From the NCBI GenBank assembly GCA_964508715.1, contig CAZDUX010000022.1:1-51169 (forward strand): a stretch of DNA of 51,169 nucleotides. Direction: 5' to 3'. The translations under genes and the position numbers were made by a program. Source of the DNA: JAKALX01 sp964508715. GTDB taxonomy: Bacteria > Chloroflexota > Dehalococcoidia > Tepidiformales > Tepidiformaceae. The notes under the pieces are model-generated. The model made no database searches. It was not told the origin of the DNA and saw nothing but the letters and a program-made list of their open reading frames with translations. Below are positions 1 through 9,020 of this stretch, in pieces. Numbering within the stretch: the first letter of the stretch is position 1; every line of letters starts with the position of its first letter.

Positions 1-11
1 GGGGAAGTGGC

Positions 12-82
12 TCCCCGACGAGGATTCGAACCTCGAACACCGCGGTTAACAGCCGCGTGCTCTACCGTTGAGCTATCGGGGA
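12..82 (-). tRNA. tRNA-Asn (anticodon GTT)
   Basis: Read on the minus strand this 71-nt segment folds as a full cloverleaf: 7-bp acceptor stem TCCCCGA/TCGGGGA, D arm GCTC/GAGC, anticodon stem CGCGG/CCGCG around the loop CTGTTAA (anticodon GTT), and T arm CGAGG/CCTCG around TTCGAAT. The CCA end is not encoded. The anticodon reads AAC/AAU. No other tRNA was seen in the window. Confidence 0.96.
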
Positions 83-510
83 ACCTTCCTTCAGTTTCGG
101 CCGATCGGCCTCCACGCGCAACCGCTGCGACCGTCGCGTCGCTGCTCAAAGAAAGTGGCCACGCCAACTGCCGGGCGATTATGTCCACTGATGGAAGAAG
201 GTGGACTGGTCTTGAAGGCAAATGGTGAACAGTGGTTCAGCATGCGGGTCTGATTGACAGCATGCTGCCGGGACGGGGTGTACAGCCGAAGATGGGCCAC
301 ACGAGAGGATGCCGCTCCCTGGTGGCGGTCTGAACCGCGAACCATTCTCCCGAGTGGACGTCTGACAGTTGCGTGCCCGAGCGCCAGGCTCTCGGGAAAC
401 CGGGGACCTCTGCCAGCCACCCAACGTCGTTGAGCGGACACAGGCGCCCAAATCGGCAATGTCCCCTGGCGGGGCGGAGCGCATCGACCGAACTTCGAAC
501 TCCGGTGATT
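83..510. other. Non-coding gap between argD and tRNA-Asn
   Basis: This 428-bp stretch has only short overlapping ORFs on both strands without ribosome binding sites or recognisable protein features. It holds one perfect inverted repeat, CAGCATGC at 238-245 and GCATGCTG at 260-267, with a 14-nt loop. It lies downstream of argD on the minus strand and could end the argD transcript, although only a weak T-rich stretch follows. I recognise no tmRNA, RNase P, SRP or 6S RNA here. Confidence 0.5.
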
Positions 511-1710
511 CTACTGCCCACCGCCCGTGACCGAGACAATCGCCTCTTCCAGGATGTCGCAGGCCCGCTCAATCTCTTCATCCGAAATCGTTAGCGGGGG
601 CATCAGGCGGATGGTGTTCGGGCGCGGGTTGTTCACCAGGAGCCCGCGCTGGCGGCAGGCCTCCACAACATCGGCCGAGATATCGCGCACCAGGCCGACG
701 GCCAGGAGCATACCGAGGCCGCGCACTTCATTGACAACGGGCAGCCGGTCCTCCATCGAGCGAAGCCGCGACTGGAGGGTTTCCGACGCCCGCGCACCCT
801 GTTCAACGACATCATGGTCGAGGATGTAGCGCATCGTTGCCAGGCCGGCTGCTGCGGCCAGCGGCTGGGCGCCAAACGTCGTGCCGTGGTCACCCTTCAC
901 GAGGTGCGATGCCAGTTCTTCTTTTGCCAGGATCGCGCCGATTGGCACACCACCCGCGAGCGCCTTCGCCAGCGACATGATGTCCGGCTCGACACCCTCG
1001 TGCTCGTAGGCCCAGAGCCTCCCGGTGCGCCCCACGCCGGTCTGGATCTCGTCGAAGATGAGGAGCAGCCTGTGCTCGTCGCACCACTCACGGATCGCCC
1101 GGACAAATCCCGGCGCCGGCATGTTCACCCCGGCCTCGCCCTGGATCGGTTCCATCATGATGGCCACGGTCTTCTGATTCGTGGCTGCCTTCACGGCCTC
1201 GATGTCATTCCAGTCAACATGGATGAAGCCCGGCGCCAGCGGCTCGAACGGCTCCCGGTATCGGGTGGTTCCAGTCGCCCCCAGTGCTCCCATCGTCCGG
1301 CCATGGAAACCATCGTTGAAGCTAATAATCTCGTATGCACCTTTGCGTACGTCGTGGCCCCAGCGGCGGGCAAGCTTGATCGCGGCCTCGTTTGCCTCGG
1401 TGCCCGAATTGCAGAAGAAGACCCGGTCGAAGCACGAGTGCTCAACGAGGAGCTGCGCCAGCTCGATCATCGGCGTCGTGTAGTAGAGATTCGATGTCTG
1501 GATGAGTGTCTTCGCCTGCTTCGCAAGTGCCGTAGCGACTGCCGGATGCGCGTGTCCGAGCGCGTTGACAGCGAGCCCGCACACGAGGTCGAGGTACTCA
1601 CGGCCTTCGGTGTCCCATACACGGGTACCCGCACCACGCTCAATCACCACCGGCTGCCGGCCGTAGTTCTGAAAGAGGTAGTGGTGCTCCTGGGCTACCC
1701 AGTCGGTCAT
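511..1710 (-). CDS. argD: Acetylornithine aminotransferase
   Basis: This 399-residue class III PLP aminotransferase converts N-acetylglutamate semialdehyde to N-acetylornithine in cytoplasmic arginine synthesis; homologues may also act on succinyl-ornithine or diaminopimelate intermediates. Visible family marks are the NSGTEANEAAIKLAR cofactor-phosphate region (about residues 101-115), FNDGFHGRT at 131-139, the FDEIQTGVGRTG motif at 219-230 and the PLP lysine K249 in SLAKALAGG. Length matches ArgD. The ATG at 1710 is preceded by GGAGA at good spacing, and a TACCAT hexamer at 1745-1740 (minus) could be its -10. The other arg genes lie 2 kb upstream on the same strand, separated by ppk1. Within class III, ArgD is best supported by the arg neighbours; a GABA or ornithine aminotransferase is less likely. 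Confidence 0.93.
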   Translation of the reverse strand: MTDWVAQEHHYLFQNYGRQPVVIERGAGTRVWDTEGREYLDLVCGLAVNALGHAHPAVATALAKQAKTLIQTSNLYYTTPMIELAQLLVEHSCFDRVFFCNSGTEANEAAIKLARRWGHDVRKGAYEIISFNDGFHGRTMGALGATGTTRYREPFEPLAPGFIHVDWNDIEAVKAATNQKTVAIMMEPIQGEAGVNMPAPGFVRAIREWCDEHRLLLIFDEIQTGVGRTGRLWAYEHEGVEPDIMSLAKALAGGVPIGAILAKEELASHLVKGDHGTTFGAQPLAAAAGLATMRYILDHDVVEQGARASETLQSRLRSMEDRLPVVNEVRGLGMLLAVGLVRDISADVVEACRQRGLLVNNPRPNTIRLMPPLTISDEEIERACDILEEAIVSVTGGGQ

Positions 1711-1776
1711 GACACTCTCCGTGAGGGAATGAAGTCACGATGGTAGAGCACCGGCGCCAATCCGGGAAACAGCCAA

Positions 1777-3858
1777 TTAGCTGAAGGGTGCGAGGGCCAG
1801 CAGGTTTGCCTGGGTTCCTGGCTCAATCACCGACGCATCCCGGCGCCAGGTTCGGTCATGGAGCGTCCAGCCCTGGCGGCTATCGGCCAGCAACATCTCG
1901 AGGAGTGCATCGAGCTGGGCGCGCAGGTCCGGTGCTCGAACCGGTGCAAGCACTTCAACCCGCTCATCGAGGTTCCGCTTCATGATGTCGGCACTCCCGA
2001 TGTAGACCTCCGGCGAACCGCCGTTGTCGAAGCGGTAGACTCGCGAGTGCTCGAGAAACCGGCCGACAACACTCACGACACGGACATTCTCGCTCAGGCC
2101 AGGGAGCCCTGGCCGCAGCCGGCAGATACCACGGACGATCAGGTCGACACGCACACCGGCACGCGATGCCTCGTACAACGCCTCGGTGAGTTCCCGGTCC
2201 TCGAGGGCGTTCATCTTGAATGTCAGCCGGGCTGGCCGGCCCGCCCTGGCGTGTTCCATCTCCCGGCGAATCCGCGATTCGAGCTCTCGCCTGAGGGAGA
2301 TCGGTGCAACCAGCAGCTCGCGCGGGTCGTGCATCGTGCCGAAGCCCGTGAGGTGGTTGAAGAGCTGGACGAGGTCCGCGCAGATGACCGGGTCGGCCGT
2401 GAACAGGCCCAGGTCGGTGTAGAGCCGTGCCGTTCGCGAATTGTAGTTACCGGTCCCGATGTGCGCGTACATCGTCACACCCGCGACCTCTTCGCGGACC
2501 ACGAGGCAGCACTTCGCGTGGATCTTCTGGTTCGGGTTGCCGTAGGCCACATGAACCCCGGCATCTTCGAGTTTGCGTGCCCACTCGATGTTGTTCGCCT
2601 CATCGAATCGCGCCGTGAGCTCCACAAGGACCGCGACCTGCTTCCCACGCCCCGCGGCATCGATGAGCGACGCCAGGATCGGCGAGTCGGGCGAGGTGCG
2701 ATACATCGTCTGCTTTATCGCCAGCACCGCCGGATCATCGGCGGCTTCGTCGACGAACCGCACGACAGTGGCATCGAACGATTCGTACGGATGGTGGACG
2801 AGGATATCGCGCTCGCGGATCACGTTGAAAAACGAGCCCGGCTCATCCTTCAAGACAACAAACGCCGATGGCACGGAGGGCGTGAACGGTGGGTCGAAGA
2901 GGTCGGGTATCGGTAACGACGCGAACTGCATCAGGTCCGCCAGGCCAAGCGGTCCCTCGGTCTGGTAGACGTCACGGTCGGTCAGCATGAGCTCTTCGAG
3001 CAGCATCTCGCGCCTGGCGGCGGGGAGATCACCGGTCACCTCGAGGGCGACGGCATCGGCCAGGCGGCGGCGGCGGAGCTCACGCTCGATGAGTTCGAGC
3101 AGGTCGTCTGACTCCTCGCCCGGGCTCCCGATTTCAGCGCTACGAAGCACGCGCAGCACCTGCCACGATGTCACCTCCATCCCCGGAAAGAGCAGGTGCA
3201 CGTGAGCGGCGATAAGGTCCTCGAGGAGTACGAAATCGAGGTTACCAGCCTGCACGAAGCGCGGCCGGTTCTGCGGCACCTTCACCCGCGCGAACCTATC
3301 CTGACCTGATGACGGGTGTCGCACATTCAGGCCGAGCGACAGTGACCCACCGCTGAGAAACGGGAACGGATGTGCGGGGTCGACCACCAGTGGTGTCAGT
3401 ACGGGGAAGATCGCCTGTTCGAAGTACTCACGCAGCCGCCCACGCTCCGTAACGTCGAGATCATCGAAGCGCACGATTCGAATGCCGTGCGCTGCCAGTT
3501 CGGGAGTGAGGACATCCTTCCAGGCAGCGTCCATCCGCTGTCGCATATCAACACAGGCATCAATTACCAGGTTCAACTGTTCTGCGACCGATAACCCGTC
3601 GACCGTGCGCATGCGCGGGTCGGCCTTGAGCATCCGCTTCAGCCAGCCAACCCGCTTGGTAGCGAACTCATCGAGGTTACTCGCTGTGATAGCGAGGAAC
3701 TTCACACGTTCGAGGAGTCGGTTTCGCCGATCGCTAACCTGAGCAAAGACGCGCTCGTTGAACTCCAGCCAGCTCAGCTCCCGGTTGAGGTAGAGCGAAG
3801 GATCCGCCAGATCGAGCGGTTGCTCCGGCAGTTGCTCGGCCAAAAGCTCGCTGGTCAT
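1777..3858 (-). CDS. ppk1: Polyphosphate kinase 1
   Basis: This 693-residue PPK1 reversibly polymerises the gamma-phosphate of ATP into inorganic polyphosphate. The N domain opens with YLNRELSWLEFNERV, followed by a head domain with the TPLVVDPAHPFPFLSGG segment and two phospholipase-D-like C domains. KIHAKCCLVVR carries the expected phosphohistidine, and IGTGNYNSRTARLYTDLG and EHSRVYRFDNGG (second active-site histidine) are both intact. Length is typical. A TTG at 3867 would add three residues, but the AGGAG site is spaced for the ATG at 3858. A TACAAT -10-like hexamer lies about 30 nt upstream of that ATG. The gene interrupts the arg cluster and appears to have its own promoter. Confidence 0.95.
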   Translation of the reverse strand: MTSELLAEQLPEQPLDLADPSLYLNRELSWLEFNERVFAQVSDRRNRLLERVKFLAITASNLDEFATKRVGWLKRMLKADPRMRTVDGLSVAEQLNLVIDACVDMRQRMDAAWKDVLTPELAAHGIRIVRFDDLDVTERGRLREYFEQAIFPVLTPLVVDPAHPFPFLSGGSLSLGLNVRHPSSGQDRFARVKVPQNRPRFVQAGNLDFVLLEDLIAAHVHLLFPGMEVTSWQVLRVLRSAEIGSPGEESDDLLELIERELRRRRLADAVALEVTGDLPAARREMLLEELMLTDRDVYQTEGPLGLADLMQFASLPIPDLFDPPFTPSVPSAFVVLKDEPGSFFNVIRERDILVHHPYESFDATVVRFVDEAADDPAVLAIKQTMYRTSPDSPILASLIDAAGRGKQVAVLVELTARFDEANNIEWARKLEDAGVHVAYGNPNQKIHAKCCLVVREEVAGVTMYAHIGTGNYNSRTARLYTDLGLFTADPVICADLVQLFNHLTGFGTMHDPRELLVAPISLRRELESRIRREMEHARAGRPARLTFKMNALEDRELTEALYEASRAGVRVDLIVRGICRLRPGLPGLSENVRVVSVVGRFLEHSRVYRFDNGGSPEVYIGSADIMKRNLDERVEVLAPVRAPDLRAQLDALLEMLLADSRQGWTLHDRTWRRDASVIEPGTQANLLALAPFS

Positions 3859-3888
3859 GACGGTCAATCTCCTGCCGAAGCTCGCTCG

Positions 3889-3894
3889 ATTGTA
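3889..3894 (-). promoter_or_regulatory. Putative -10 element of ppk1
   Basis: On the minus strand these bases read TACAAT (5 of 6 to TATAAT). Predicted initiation is near 3882, giving a leader of about 24 nt that includes the AGGAG ribosome site before the ATG at 3858. No convincing -35 at standard spacing was found. Confidence 0.4.
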
Positions 3895-3945
3895 ACAACG
3901 GCGCCTCGTGCAAAGCGTTAACGAGCAATCCTGAAGGCTCGCGGG

Positions 3946-4713
3946 CTACGTGACGAACCGCGTTCCGCTCTCATCGAGTTGCCGCAATGCCCCGGGTACC
4001 CGTCCATCAACAATCCGCACATCCACACCGAGGCCCAGTGCGTGCAGGCACGCCTCGACCTTCGGGATCATCCCGCCGCTGATGGTTCCGTCAGCGATGA
4101 GGCCGCGGGCCTGCGCGCCCGTGAGTTCCGGGATCCGGCCTCCATCGGTGCCGCGAACACCGTCTACATCGGTCAGAAATACCAGCCGCGAAGCACCAAC
4201 GGCCGCCGCGACTTCGCCAGCGATCGTGTCTGCATTGACGTTTACGAGCTGGTCGGTGTCATCTCCCGGCACGTACCCAATCGAGCTGATAACCGGGATG
4301 ATTCCGCCCGCCAGCAGCGCCTCGATGGCCTTCGGGTGGGCCACCACCGGTTCGCCCACGAAGCCGAGCTCTGGCGCGGCAATCCGGCACTCGAGTATCC
4401 GCCCATCGGCTCCCGACAGCCCCACGGAAAGTGCCCCTGCCGCATTGATGGCCGACACGATGCGCTTGTTCACGAGCCCGGCGAACACCGCCACGACAAC
4501 GGGCAACACCTTGTCATCAGTGACGCGCAGCCCTCGCTCAAACCGTGATGGGATCTGCATCGCCTCGAGCCAGCGGCTCGCCTCGGCCCCGCCACCATGG
4601 ACCACGACCGGGATGTTGCCACCCGCGGCCAGTGCGGCAACGTCACGAAACGTGGTGTCGGCCGAACCGAGCGTACTTCCACCGATCTTGATGACAAGCG
4701 GCCCCTGGCTCAT
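3946..4713 (-). CDS. argB: Acetylglutamate kinase
   Basis: This 255-residue amino-acid kinase phosphorylates N-acetylglutamate, the second step of arginine synthesis. The N-terminal VIKIGGS holds the phosphate-binding lysine; VVHGGGAEASRWL (about residues 37-49) corresponds to the conserved HGGG substrate loop; VNVNADTIAGEVAAAVGA and LVFLTDVDGV are the expected C-lobe motifs. The protein is at the short end of the family and lacks the N-terminal helix typical of arginine-inhibited hexameric ArgB, so feedback inhibition cannot be assumed. The start overlaps the argJ stop by 4 nt (ATGA), indicating translational coupling in argC-argJ-argB. Confidence 0.94.
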   Translation of the reverse strand: MSQGPLVIKIGGSTLGSADTTFRDVAALAAGGNIPVVVHGGGAEASRWLEAMQIPSRFERGLRVTDDKVLPVVVAVFAGLVNKRIVSAINAAGALSVGLSGADGRILECRIAAPELGFVGEPVVAHPKAIEALLAGGIIPVISSIGYVPGDDTDQLVNVNADTIAGEVAAAVGASRLVFLTDVDGVRGTDGGRIPELTGAQARGLIADGTISGGMIPKVEACLHALGLGVDVRIVDGRVPGALRQLDESGTRFVT

Positions 4714-5909
4714 GTGTGGTAGTCCGCGTTGATACTCACATACTCGGCAGAGAGGTCGCAGCCCCAGCCCGTTGCCGAAGCCGTGCCCACACCGAGGCCG
4801 GCCGCTATGGTCACCGTGTCGCCGCGCATCAGCCGGGAGAGTGCTTCGGCGTCAAATTCCGTCGGTTGTGCCTGTTCGAAGACGCGCACACCGCAGAGAT
4901 CCACCGTCACTGCCGGCTCGTTCACGCTCACCCCGGAGCGGCCAATGACCGCGACGATTCGGCCCCAGTTGGGGTCGGCGCCGTGTACAGCGCTCTTGAG
5001 CAAGTAACTCGTCGTAAAGAGGCGAACGACGGACCGCGCCTCCTCCACGGTGGCCGCACCCGTCACGGAGAACTCGATGAGCCGCGTCGCGCCTTCGCCG
5101 TCGCGCGCCATCTCCTTCGCGAGATGCACGCAGAGCGTCTCCACAGCCTCTCGAAAGAGGTCTGCCGTCGGTGAAGCCGAATCGATCGTCTCACCACCCT
5201 GGGCGCCATTGGCAAACAAGATGGCTGTATCACTGGGGCTCGTATCACCATCGATGGAGAGCAGGTTAAACGACTTCTCGACCGCTCCAGAGAGCACATC
5301 CTGCAGAAACGGCTGTGCAACGGGTGCATCGGTCGTAAGGAAGGCAAGCATCGTCGCCATATTGGGGTGGATCATCCCCGAACCCTTGGTGCATCCGCCG
5401 AGGGTGTACGGCCCGAAACGAAGTGAGGCGTGCTTGGGCCGCGTGTCGGTGGTCATGATGGCTCGTGCGAACTGGTCCCCGGCGAGTGGTGAGAATTCGA
5501 TAGCTCCAATACCAGCCTCGATCTTCTCCATCGGCAGGAAATGGCCGATGACCCCGGTGCTGCAGACGAGTACATCGCTGGCGGCAAGACCGAGTTTCGC
5601 ACCCGCCCACGCCGCCATCTGCTCGCCATCTGCCAGGCCCCGGTCACCCGTGCTCGAGTTGGCAACCCCGGCATTCACAACAACGGCCTGGGGGTTTCCG
5701 CCTGCAAGGTGAGCACGATTCACGTCGACGGCCGCCGAATGCAGCATATTCTTTGTGAACGTGGCAGCCACGGTACACGGCCGGTCAGAGGCAAGGATTG
5801 CGAGGTCCAGCTTGTCTTCGCCATAGGTCTTGATACCCGCGTAGACAGCGCCTGCAAAAAACCCCTCGGCCGAGGTCGATGTCCCGTTCGTGTCGATCTC
5901 GAAGGCCAT
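4710..5909 (-). CDS. argJ: Bifunctional ornithine acetyltransferase / N-acetylglutamate synthase
   Basis: This 399-residue ArgJ transfers the acetyl group from N-acetylornithine to glutamate, recycling acetate in arginine synthesis, and may also make acetylglutamate from acetyl-CoA. ArgJ self-cleaves before a threonine; the motif KGSGMIHPNMATML is present and T186 is the expected cleavage site and N-terminal nucleophile of the beta chain. HPNWGRI-like sequence (ADPNWGRIV) and the C-terminal DLSAEYVSINADYHT also fit. Length is normal. It overlaps argC by 1 nt (TAATG) and argB by 4 nt. Having ArgJ means a separate ArgE deacetylase is not required. Confidence 0.95.
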   Translation of the reverse strand: MAFEIDTNGTSTSAEGFFAGAVYAGIKTYGEDKLDLAILASDRPCTVAATFTKNMLHSAAVDVNRAHLAGGNPQAVVVNAGVANSSTGDRGLADGEQMAAWAGAKLGLAASDVLVCSTGVIGHFLPMEKIEAGIGAIEFSPLAGDQFARAIMTTDTRPKHASLRFGPYTLGGCTKGSGMIHPNMATMLAFLTTDAPVAQPFLQDVLSGAVEKSFNLLSIDGDTSPSDTAILFANGAQGGETIDSASPTADLFREAVETLCVHLAKEMARDGEGATRLIEFSVTGAATVEEARSVVRLFTTSYLLKSAVHGADPNWGRIVAVIGRSGVSVNEPAVTVDLCGVRVFEQAQPTEFDAEALSRLMRGDTVTIAAGLGVGTASATGWGCDLSAEYVSINADYHT

Positions 5910-6934
5910 TACGGGTAGACCGCCGGGAGGTCGAGGCCCATCTCCTGGGGCAGCCCGAGCATCAGGTTCATGTTCTCAATTGCCTGGCCCGCCGCACCCT
6001 TTACCAGGTTGTCGAGTACGCCAACGGCCACGAGCATGCCGTTCCGTTCATCAACGACGGGGTGCACCAGGCACATGTTGTTGCCAAGCGTGTGCTTTGT
6101 GTGGGGTGGCACGGCCGTCAACCGCGTAAACGGCGCGGCATCATAGAAGTCACGATACAGGCCGCGCACATCATCATTTGAGACACCGGTCTTGAGCGGT
6201 GCGTAGCACGTGGCGTGGATCCCGCGGGTCATGGGCACGAGGTGCGGGACGAAGGTCACCTTCGGTTCAATCCCCTCGCTGAGCGCCCCGAGTTCCTGCG
6301 CAATTTCGGGTTGGTGATTGTGGTTCGCGATCTTGTAGGCGGAGACATCCTCGTTGACTTCGCTGTAGCCGAAGCCACCGCCGCTCCCCCGGCCGGCGCC
6401 CGAGATCCCTGATTTCGCATCGACAACGATCTGTGGCTCGATAAGCCCCGCGGCAAAGGCCGGTGCAAGCGCCAGGATCGAGGTGGCGGGGTAGCAACCC
6501 GGGTTAGCTACCAGCTTCGCCTCGGCGATCGCGCCGCGGTTGAGTTCGGGCAGGCCATAGATAGCTTCGGGCACGAGGTCCGGGGCCGGGTGGGTCTTTC
6601 CCATCCACTGCTCGAATGCACCGGGGGCCTTGAGGCGAAAATCGGCTGCAATATCCACGACCTTGACGCCTTTGCGGACGAAGGGCTCGCACGCGGCCGC
6701 ACTCTCAGCCGTTGGGAGAGCCGAAAACACGATGTCGACTTCGGCATCGACCTCCGGCGAAATACGCAGGTCGCCATAGACCGCGAGGTGTGGAAACGCT
6801 TCGCCCAGGCGCTGCCCGGCGAGTGAACGCCCGGTAACGGAGGCCAGTTCGACCCCGGGGTGCTTCCAGAGCAGGCGCGCCGCTTCCATGCCTGCATATC
6901 CGGTGACGTTGATGATGCCGACGCGGTAACTCAC
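5909..6934 (-). CDS. argC: N-acetyl-gamma-glutamyl-phosphate reductase
   Basis: This 341-residue ArgC reduces N-acetylglutamyl phosphate with NADPH to the semialdehyde. The Rossmann start RVGIINVTGYAGMEAARLL, the catalytic cysteine in NPGCYPATSILAL, SGISGAGRG, and the HNHQPEIAQEL and PHLVPMTRGI segments are all present. I place the start at the GTG at 6934, immediately before the first beta strand; an upstream TTG at 6970 would add twelve residues of non-conserved sequence. It is the first gene of argC-argJ-argB and is divergent from the hydrolase gene at 7026, so the roughly 90-bp gap should hold both promoters. Confidence 0.94.
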   Translation of the reverse strand: MSYRVGIINVTGYAGMEAARLLWKHPGVELASVTGRSLAGQRLGEAFPHLAVYGDLRISPEVDAEVDIVFSALPTAESAAACEPFVRKGVKVVDIAADFRLKAPGAFEQWMGKTHPAPDLVPEAIYGLPELNRGAIAEAKLVANPGCYPATSILALAPAFAAGLIEPQIVVDAKSGISGAGRGSGGGFGYSEVNEDVSAYKIANHNHQPEIAQELGALSEGIEPKVTFVPHLVPMTRGIHATCYAPLKTGVSNDDVRGLYRDFYDAAPFTRLTAVPPHTKHTLGNNMCLVHPVVDERNGMLVAVGVLDNLVKGAAGQAIENMNLMLGLPQEMGLDLPAVYP

Positions 6935-6988
6935 CCCTGAATTGTGCCCCGCCGCACACAAGGGATCCAATCAATGGCCGAACGACCG

Positions 6989-7019
6989 TTGGCAGATAGC
7001 GGCTGTCGCTCGGTAGAGT
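6989..7019 (+). promoter_or_regulatory. Putative leaderless promoter of the MBL-fold gene
   Basis: TTGGCA at 6989-6994 and TAGAGT at 7014-7019 are separated by 19 nt. The expected start of transcription falls at or next to the GTG at 7026, and there is no Shine-Dalgarno sequence, which predicts a leaderless mRNA. Confidence 0.45.
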
Positions 7020-7025
7020 AAGCCC

Positions 7026-7757
7026 GTGACCGACCTTGACTTTCACTTCATTGGAACTGGCAACGCCTTCGCCCCCGGGGGACTCTGCTGGAACGGCTTT
7101 CTCGTGAACGGCAGCTATCTCTTCGAAACGCCTCCGCAGGCACTACAATCGTTGAACAAGCTCGACATCAATCCCAACGAACTCGATGCCGTGGTGATAA
7201 GCCACCACCACGGAGACCATTTCCTCGGCCTGCCGCTACTCCTGCTGCACTGGAAGCATATGGGACGCACGAAACCGGTCACCATCGTCGGGCCGCCAGA
7301 AACCGAGGCGATCACACGTGCCATTTCGGCCAGCGTGTTCCCGGGCGATATTGGCGGCGCCTACGACCTCGAGTGGCGGACCGCACTCCCCGGCCAGCCT
7401 GTTACCCTCGGCAGCCTCACGGTCGAGGCGGTGCCGGTCGTGCACGATCCGAGGCTGGTCCAAAGCCTGGGATACCACTGTGCGATTGGGGCCCGGCGGT
7501 TTGCCTACACCGGCGACACCACGCTCTGCCAGGCCGTCTACGATCTTGCCCGCAATCCTGAAGTACTCATCAGCGAGTGCGCATCGCGCGCTGACAATAT
7601 CCCGGTCCACATGAACCTGGTGGAGGATATCCCGCGTGTCCGGGCCGCGCTGCCCGGCGAGTCGACGCTCATCCTCACCCACATCAATACGGACGTCACC
7701 GACAACGGGCTGCCAAACACGGTAGTAGCCCGCGATTTCGAGCACTACCGCTTCTGA
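7026..7757 (+). CDS. MBL-fold metallo-hydrolase (RNase Z-like)
   Basis: This 243-residue protein has a metallo-beta-lactamase fold. The dinuclear metal motif H60-x-H62-x-D64-H65 is in ISHHHGDHFLG; VVHDPRLVQSLGYHC (about 138-152), AYTGDT (about 160-165) and LILTHINTD near the end supply the other metal ligands. The opening HFIGTGNAFAPGG resembles RNase Z, but the tRNA-binding exosite arm is absent, so tRNA processing is unlikely and the substrate is unknown. Translation probably starts at the GTG directly after a -10 hexamer, with no ribosome site. It precedes the thiolase/DUF35 pair, but a separate promoter lies between, so a shared role is speculative. Confidence 0.8.
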   Translation: MTDLDFHFIGTGNAFAPGGLCWNGFLVNGSYLFETPPQALQSLNKLDINPNELDAVVISHHHGDHFLGLPLLLLHWKHMGRTKPVTIVGPPETEAITRAISASVFPGDIGGAYDLEWRTALPGQPVTLGSLTVEAVPVVHDPRLVQSLGYHCAIGARRFAYTGDTTLCQAVYDLARNPEVLISECASRADNIPVHMNLVEDIPRVRAALPGESTLILTHINTDVTDNGLPNTVVARDFEHYRF

Positions 7758-7763
7758 ACGCGG

Positions 7764-7791
7764 TTGCGGGCGAATTGGCTCCCGGTAGAAT
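7764..7791 (+). promoter_or_regulatory. Putative promoter of the thiolase-DUF35 pair
   Basis: TTGCGG at 7764-7769 and TAGAAT at 7786-7791 have a 16-nt spacer. Initiation near 7798 would give a leader of about 19 nt that contains the AAGGAG ribosome site at 7801-7806 before the ATG at 7817. Confidence 0.5.
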
Positions 7792-7816
7792 CGGGCGCAC
7801 AAGGAGTTCTCTGTTC

Positions 7817-9010
7817 ATGGTACATCCGCTTCGCGGGGCCTCGGCGATCACAGGCCTCGGAATGACCCCCATGGGCCGCGTCTACGGGAAATCAGCCACC
7901 GAGCTGGCAGCTGACGCAGTTCGTCTCGCAATCGCGGACGCCGGGCTGCAGAAGGAGCAGGTCGATGGCCTGCTCATCAACGCCGGGGTCACTGGTTTCA
8001 CGGGGGGTGGTATCAGCCTCAACCTCCAGAATTACACGGGCCTCCACAACCTCCGCTTGCTCAATCACATGAACGCTGCGGGCTCGACAGCGGCCCAGAT
8101 GGTGCAGTACGCCACCATGGCGATCGCCGCTGGCCTCGCAACCCACGTCGTCTGCGTCTTTGCCGATGCACCGTTGCGCGAAGGGACATCCTCTGGCTCG
8201 GCCTACGGCGGCGCCGCGAGGAACCCTGGCCGGCCCCAGGGTATGGCGGGTCTTTATGCAGCAGCCGGTTACTTCGGCGCGAACACCCCCTATGCGCTCG
8301 CCGCCCGGCGTCACATGTCGCTCTACGGCACCACCCAGGACCAGCTTGGTGCGATCGCCATCGCCCAACGTGCCTGGGCCGTGATGAACCCTCTCGCCCA
8401 GATGCGCGACCCACTCACCATCGAGGACTACCACGCCTCGCGCTGGATCATCGAGCCCCTCCACCTCCTTGACTGCTGCCTCGTCTCGAATGGAGCGGTC
8501 GCCATCGTCGTGAGCCCTGCCAGCATGGCGAAGGACATGCCCCAGCCACCTGTCTACGTTCATGGCATGGGGCAGGGTCATCCGGGCGACTCTGGCCGTC
8601 CCGGGAGCGATTGGGAGACTGAAACCGGCGCCAGGCTCGCGGCCGAAACGGTCTTCGCGATGGCCGGTTGCGGCCCTGAAGATATCGACATCTGCGAGCT
8701 CTACGACTGCTACACCTACACGGTGCTCGTCACGCTCGAAGATTACGGTTTCTGTAAGAAGGGAGAGGGCGGGCCGTTCGTCGAAGATCGCAAGCTCGGG
8801 CCAGGTGGTACGTTGCCCACGAATACCGGCGGCGGCGAGCTCTCGGCCTATTACATGTGGGGGATGACGCCGCTGAGCGAGGCGATCATCCAGGGTCGTG
8901 GTCACGGCGGCGACCGCCAGGTTGCGAAAAACGACCGTATCCTCTGCACCGGCAACGGCGGCAACCTCAGCTACCACGCGGCGCTCATCCTGAGCCCGCA
9001 CGCGAATTGA
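7817..9010 (+). CDS. Thiolase-fold lipid-transfer/aldolase-like protein (no nucleophilic Cys)
   Basis: This 397-residue thiolase-superfamily protein resembles the non-specific lipid-transfer (Ltp/SCP-x) branch. The N half has LAADAVRLAIADAGL; the C half has CELYDCYTYTVLVTLEDYGF, PTNTGGGELSAYYMWG and a final CTGNGGN. At the thiolase nucleophile site the sequence is MNAAGSTAAQM: alanine 88 stands where degradative thiolases have cysteine. Actinobacterial Ltp2, which also lacks that cysteine, is a retro-aldolase that works with a DUF35 protein in sterol side-chain breakdown; the next gene here is a DUF35 protein. I infer an acyl-CoA aldolase or related non-thiolytic activity rather than thiolysis. 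The ATG at 7817 is chosen for its AAGGAG site; an upstream in-frame start at 7775 lies in the promoter. Confidence 0.82.
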   Translation: MVHPLRGASAITGLGMTPMGRVYGKSATELAADAVRLAIADAGLQKEQVDGLLINAGVTGFTGGGISLNLQNYTGLHNLRLLNHMNAAGSTAAQMVQYATMAIAAGLATHVVCVFADAPLREGTSSGSAYGGAARNPGRPQGMAGLYAAAGYFGANTPYALAARRHMSLYGTTQDQLGAIAIAQRAWAVMNPLAQMRDPLTIEDYHASRWIIEPLHLLDCCLVSNGAVAIVVSPASMAKDMPQPPVYVHGMGQGHPGDSGRPGSDWETETGARLAAETVFAMAGCGPEDIDICELYDCYTYTVLVTLEDYGFCKKGEGGPFVEDRKLGPGGTLPTNTGGGELSAYYMWGMTPLSEAIIQGRGHGGDRQVAKNDRILCTGNGGNLSYHAALILSPHAN

Positions 9011-9020
9011 GAGGCAGACG

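Noticed and set aside
83..510. tmRNA, RNase P RNA, SRP RNA or 6S RNA in the first gap
   Set aside because: None of the conserved motifs of these RNAs is present on either strand.
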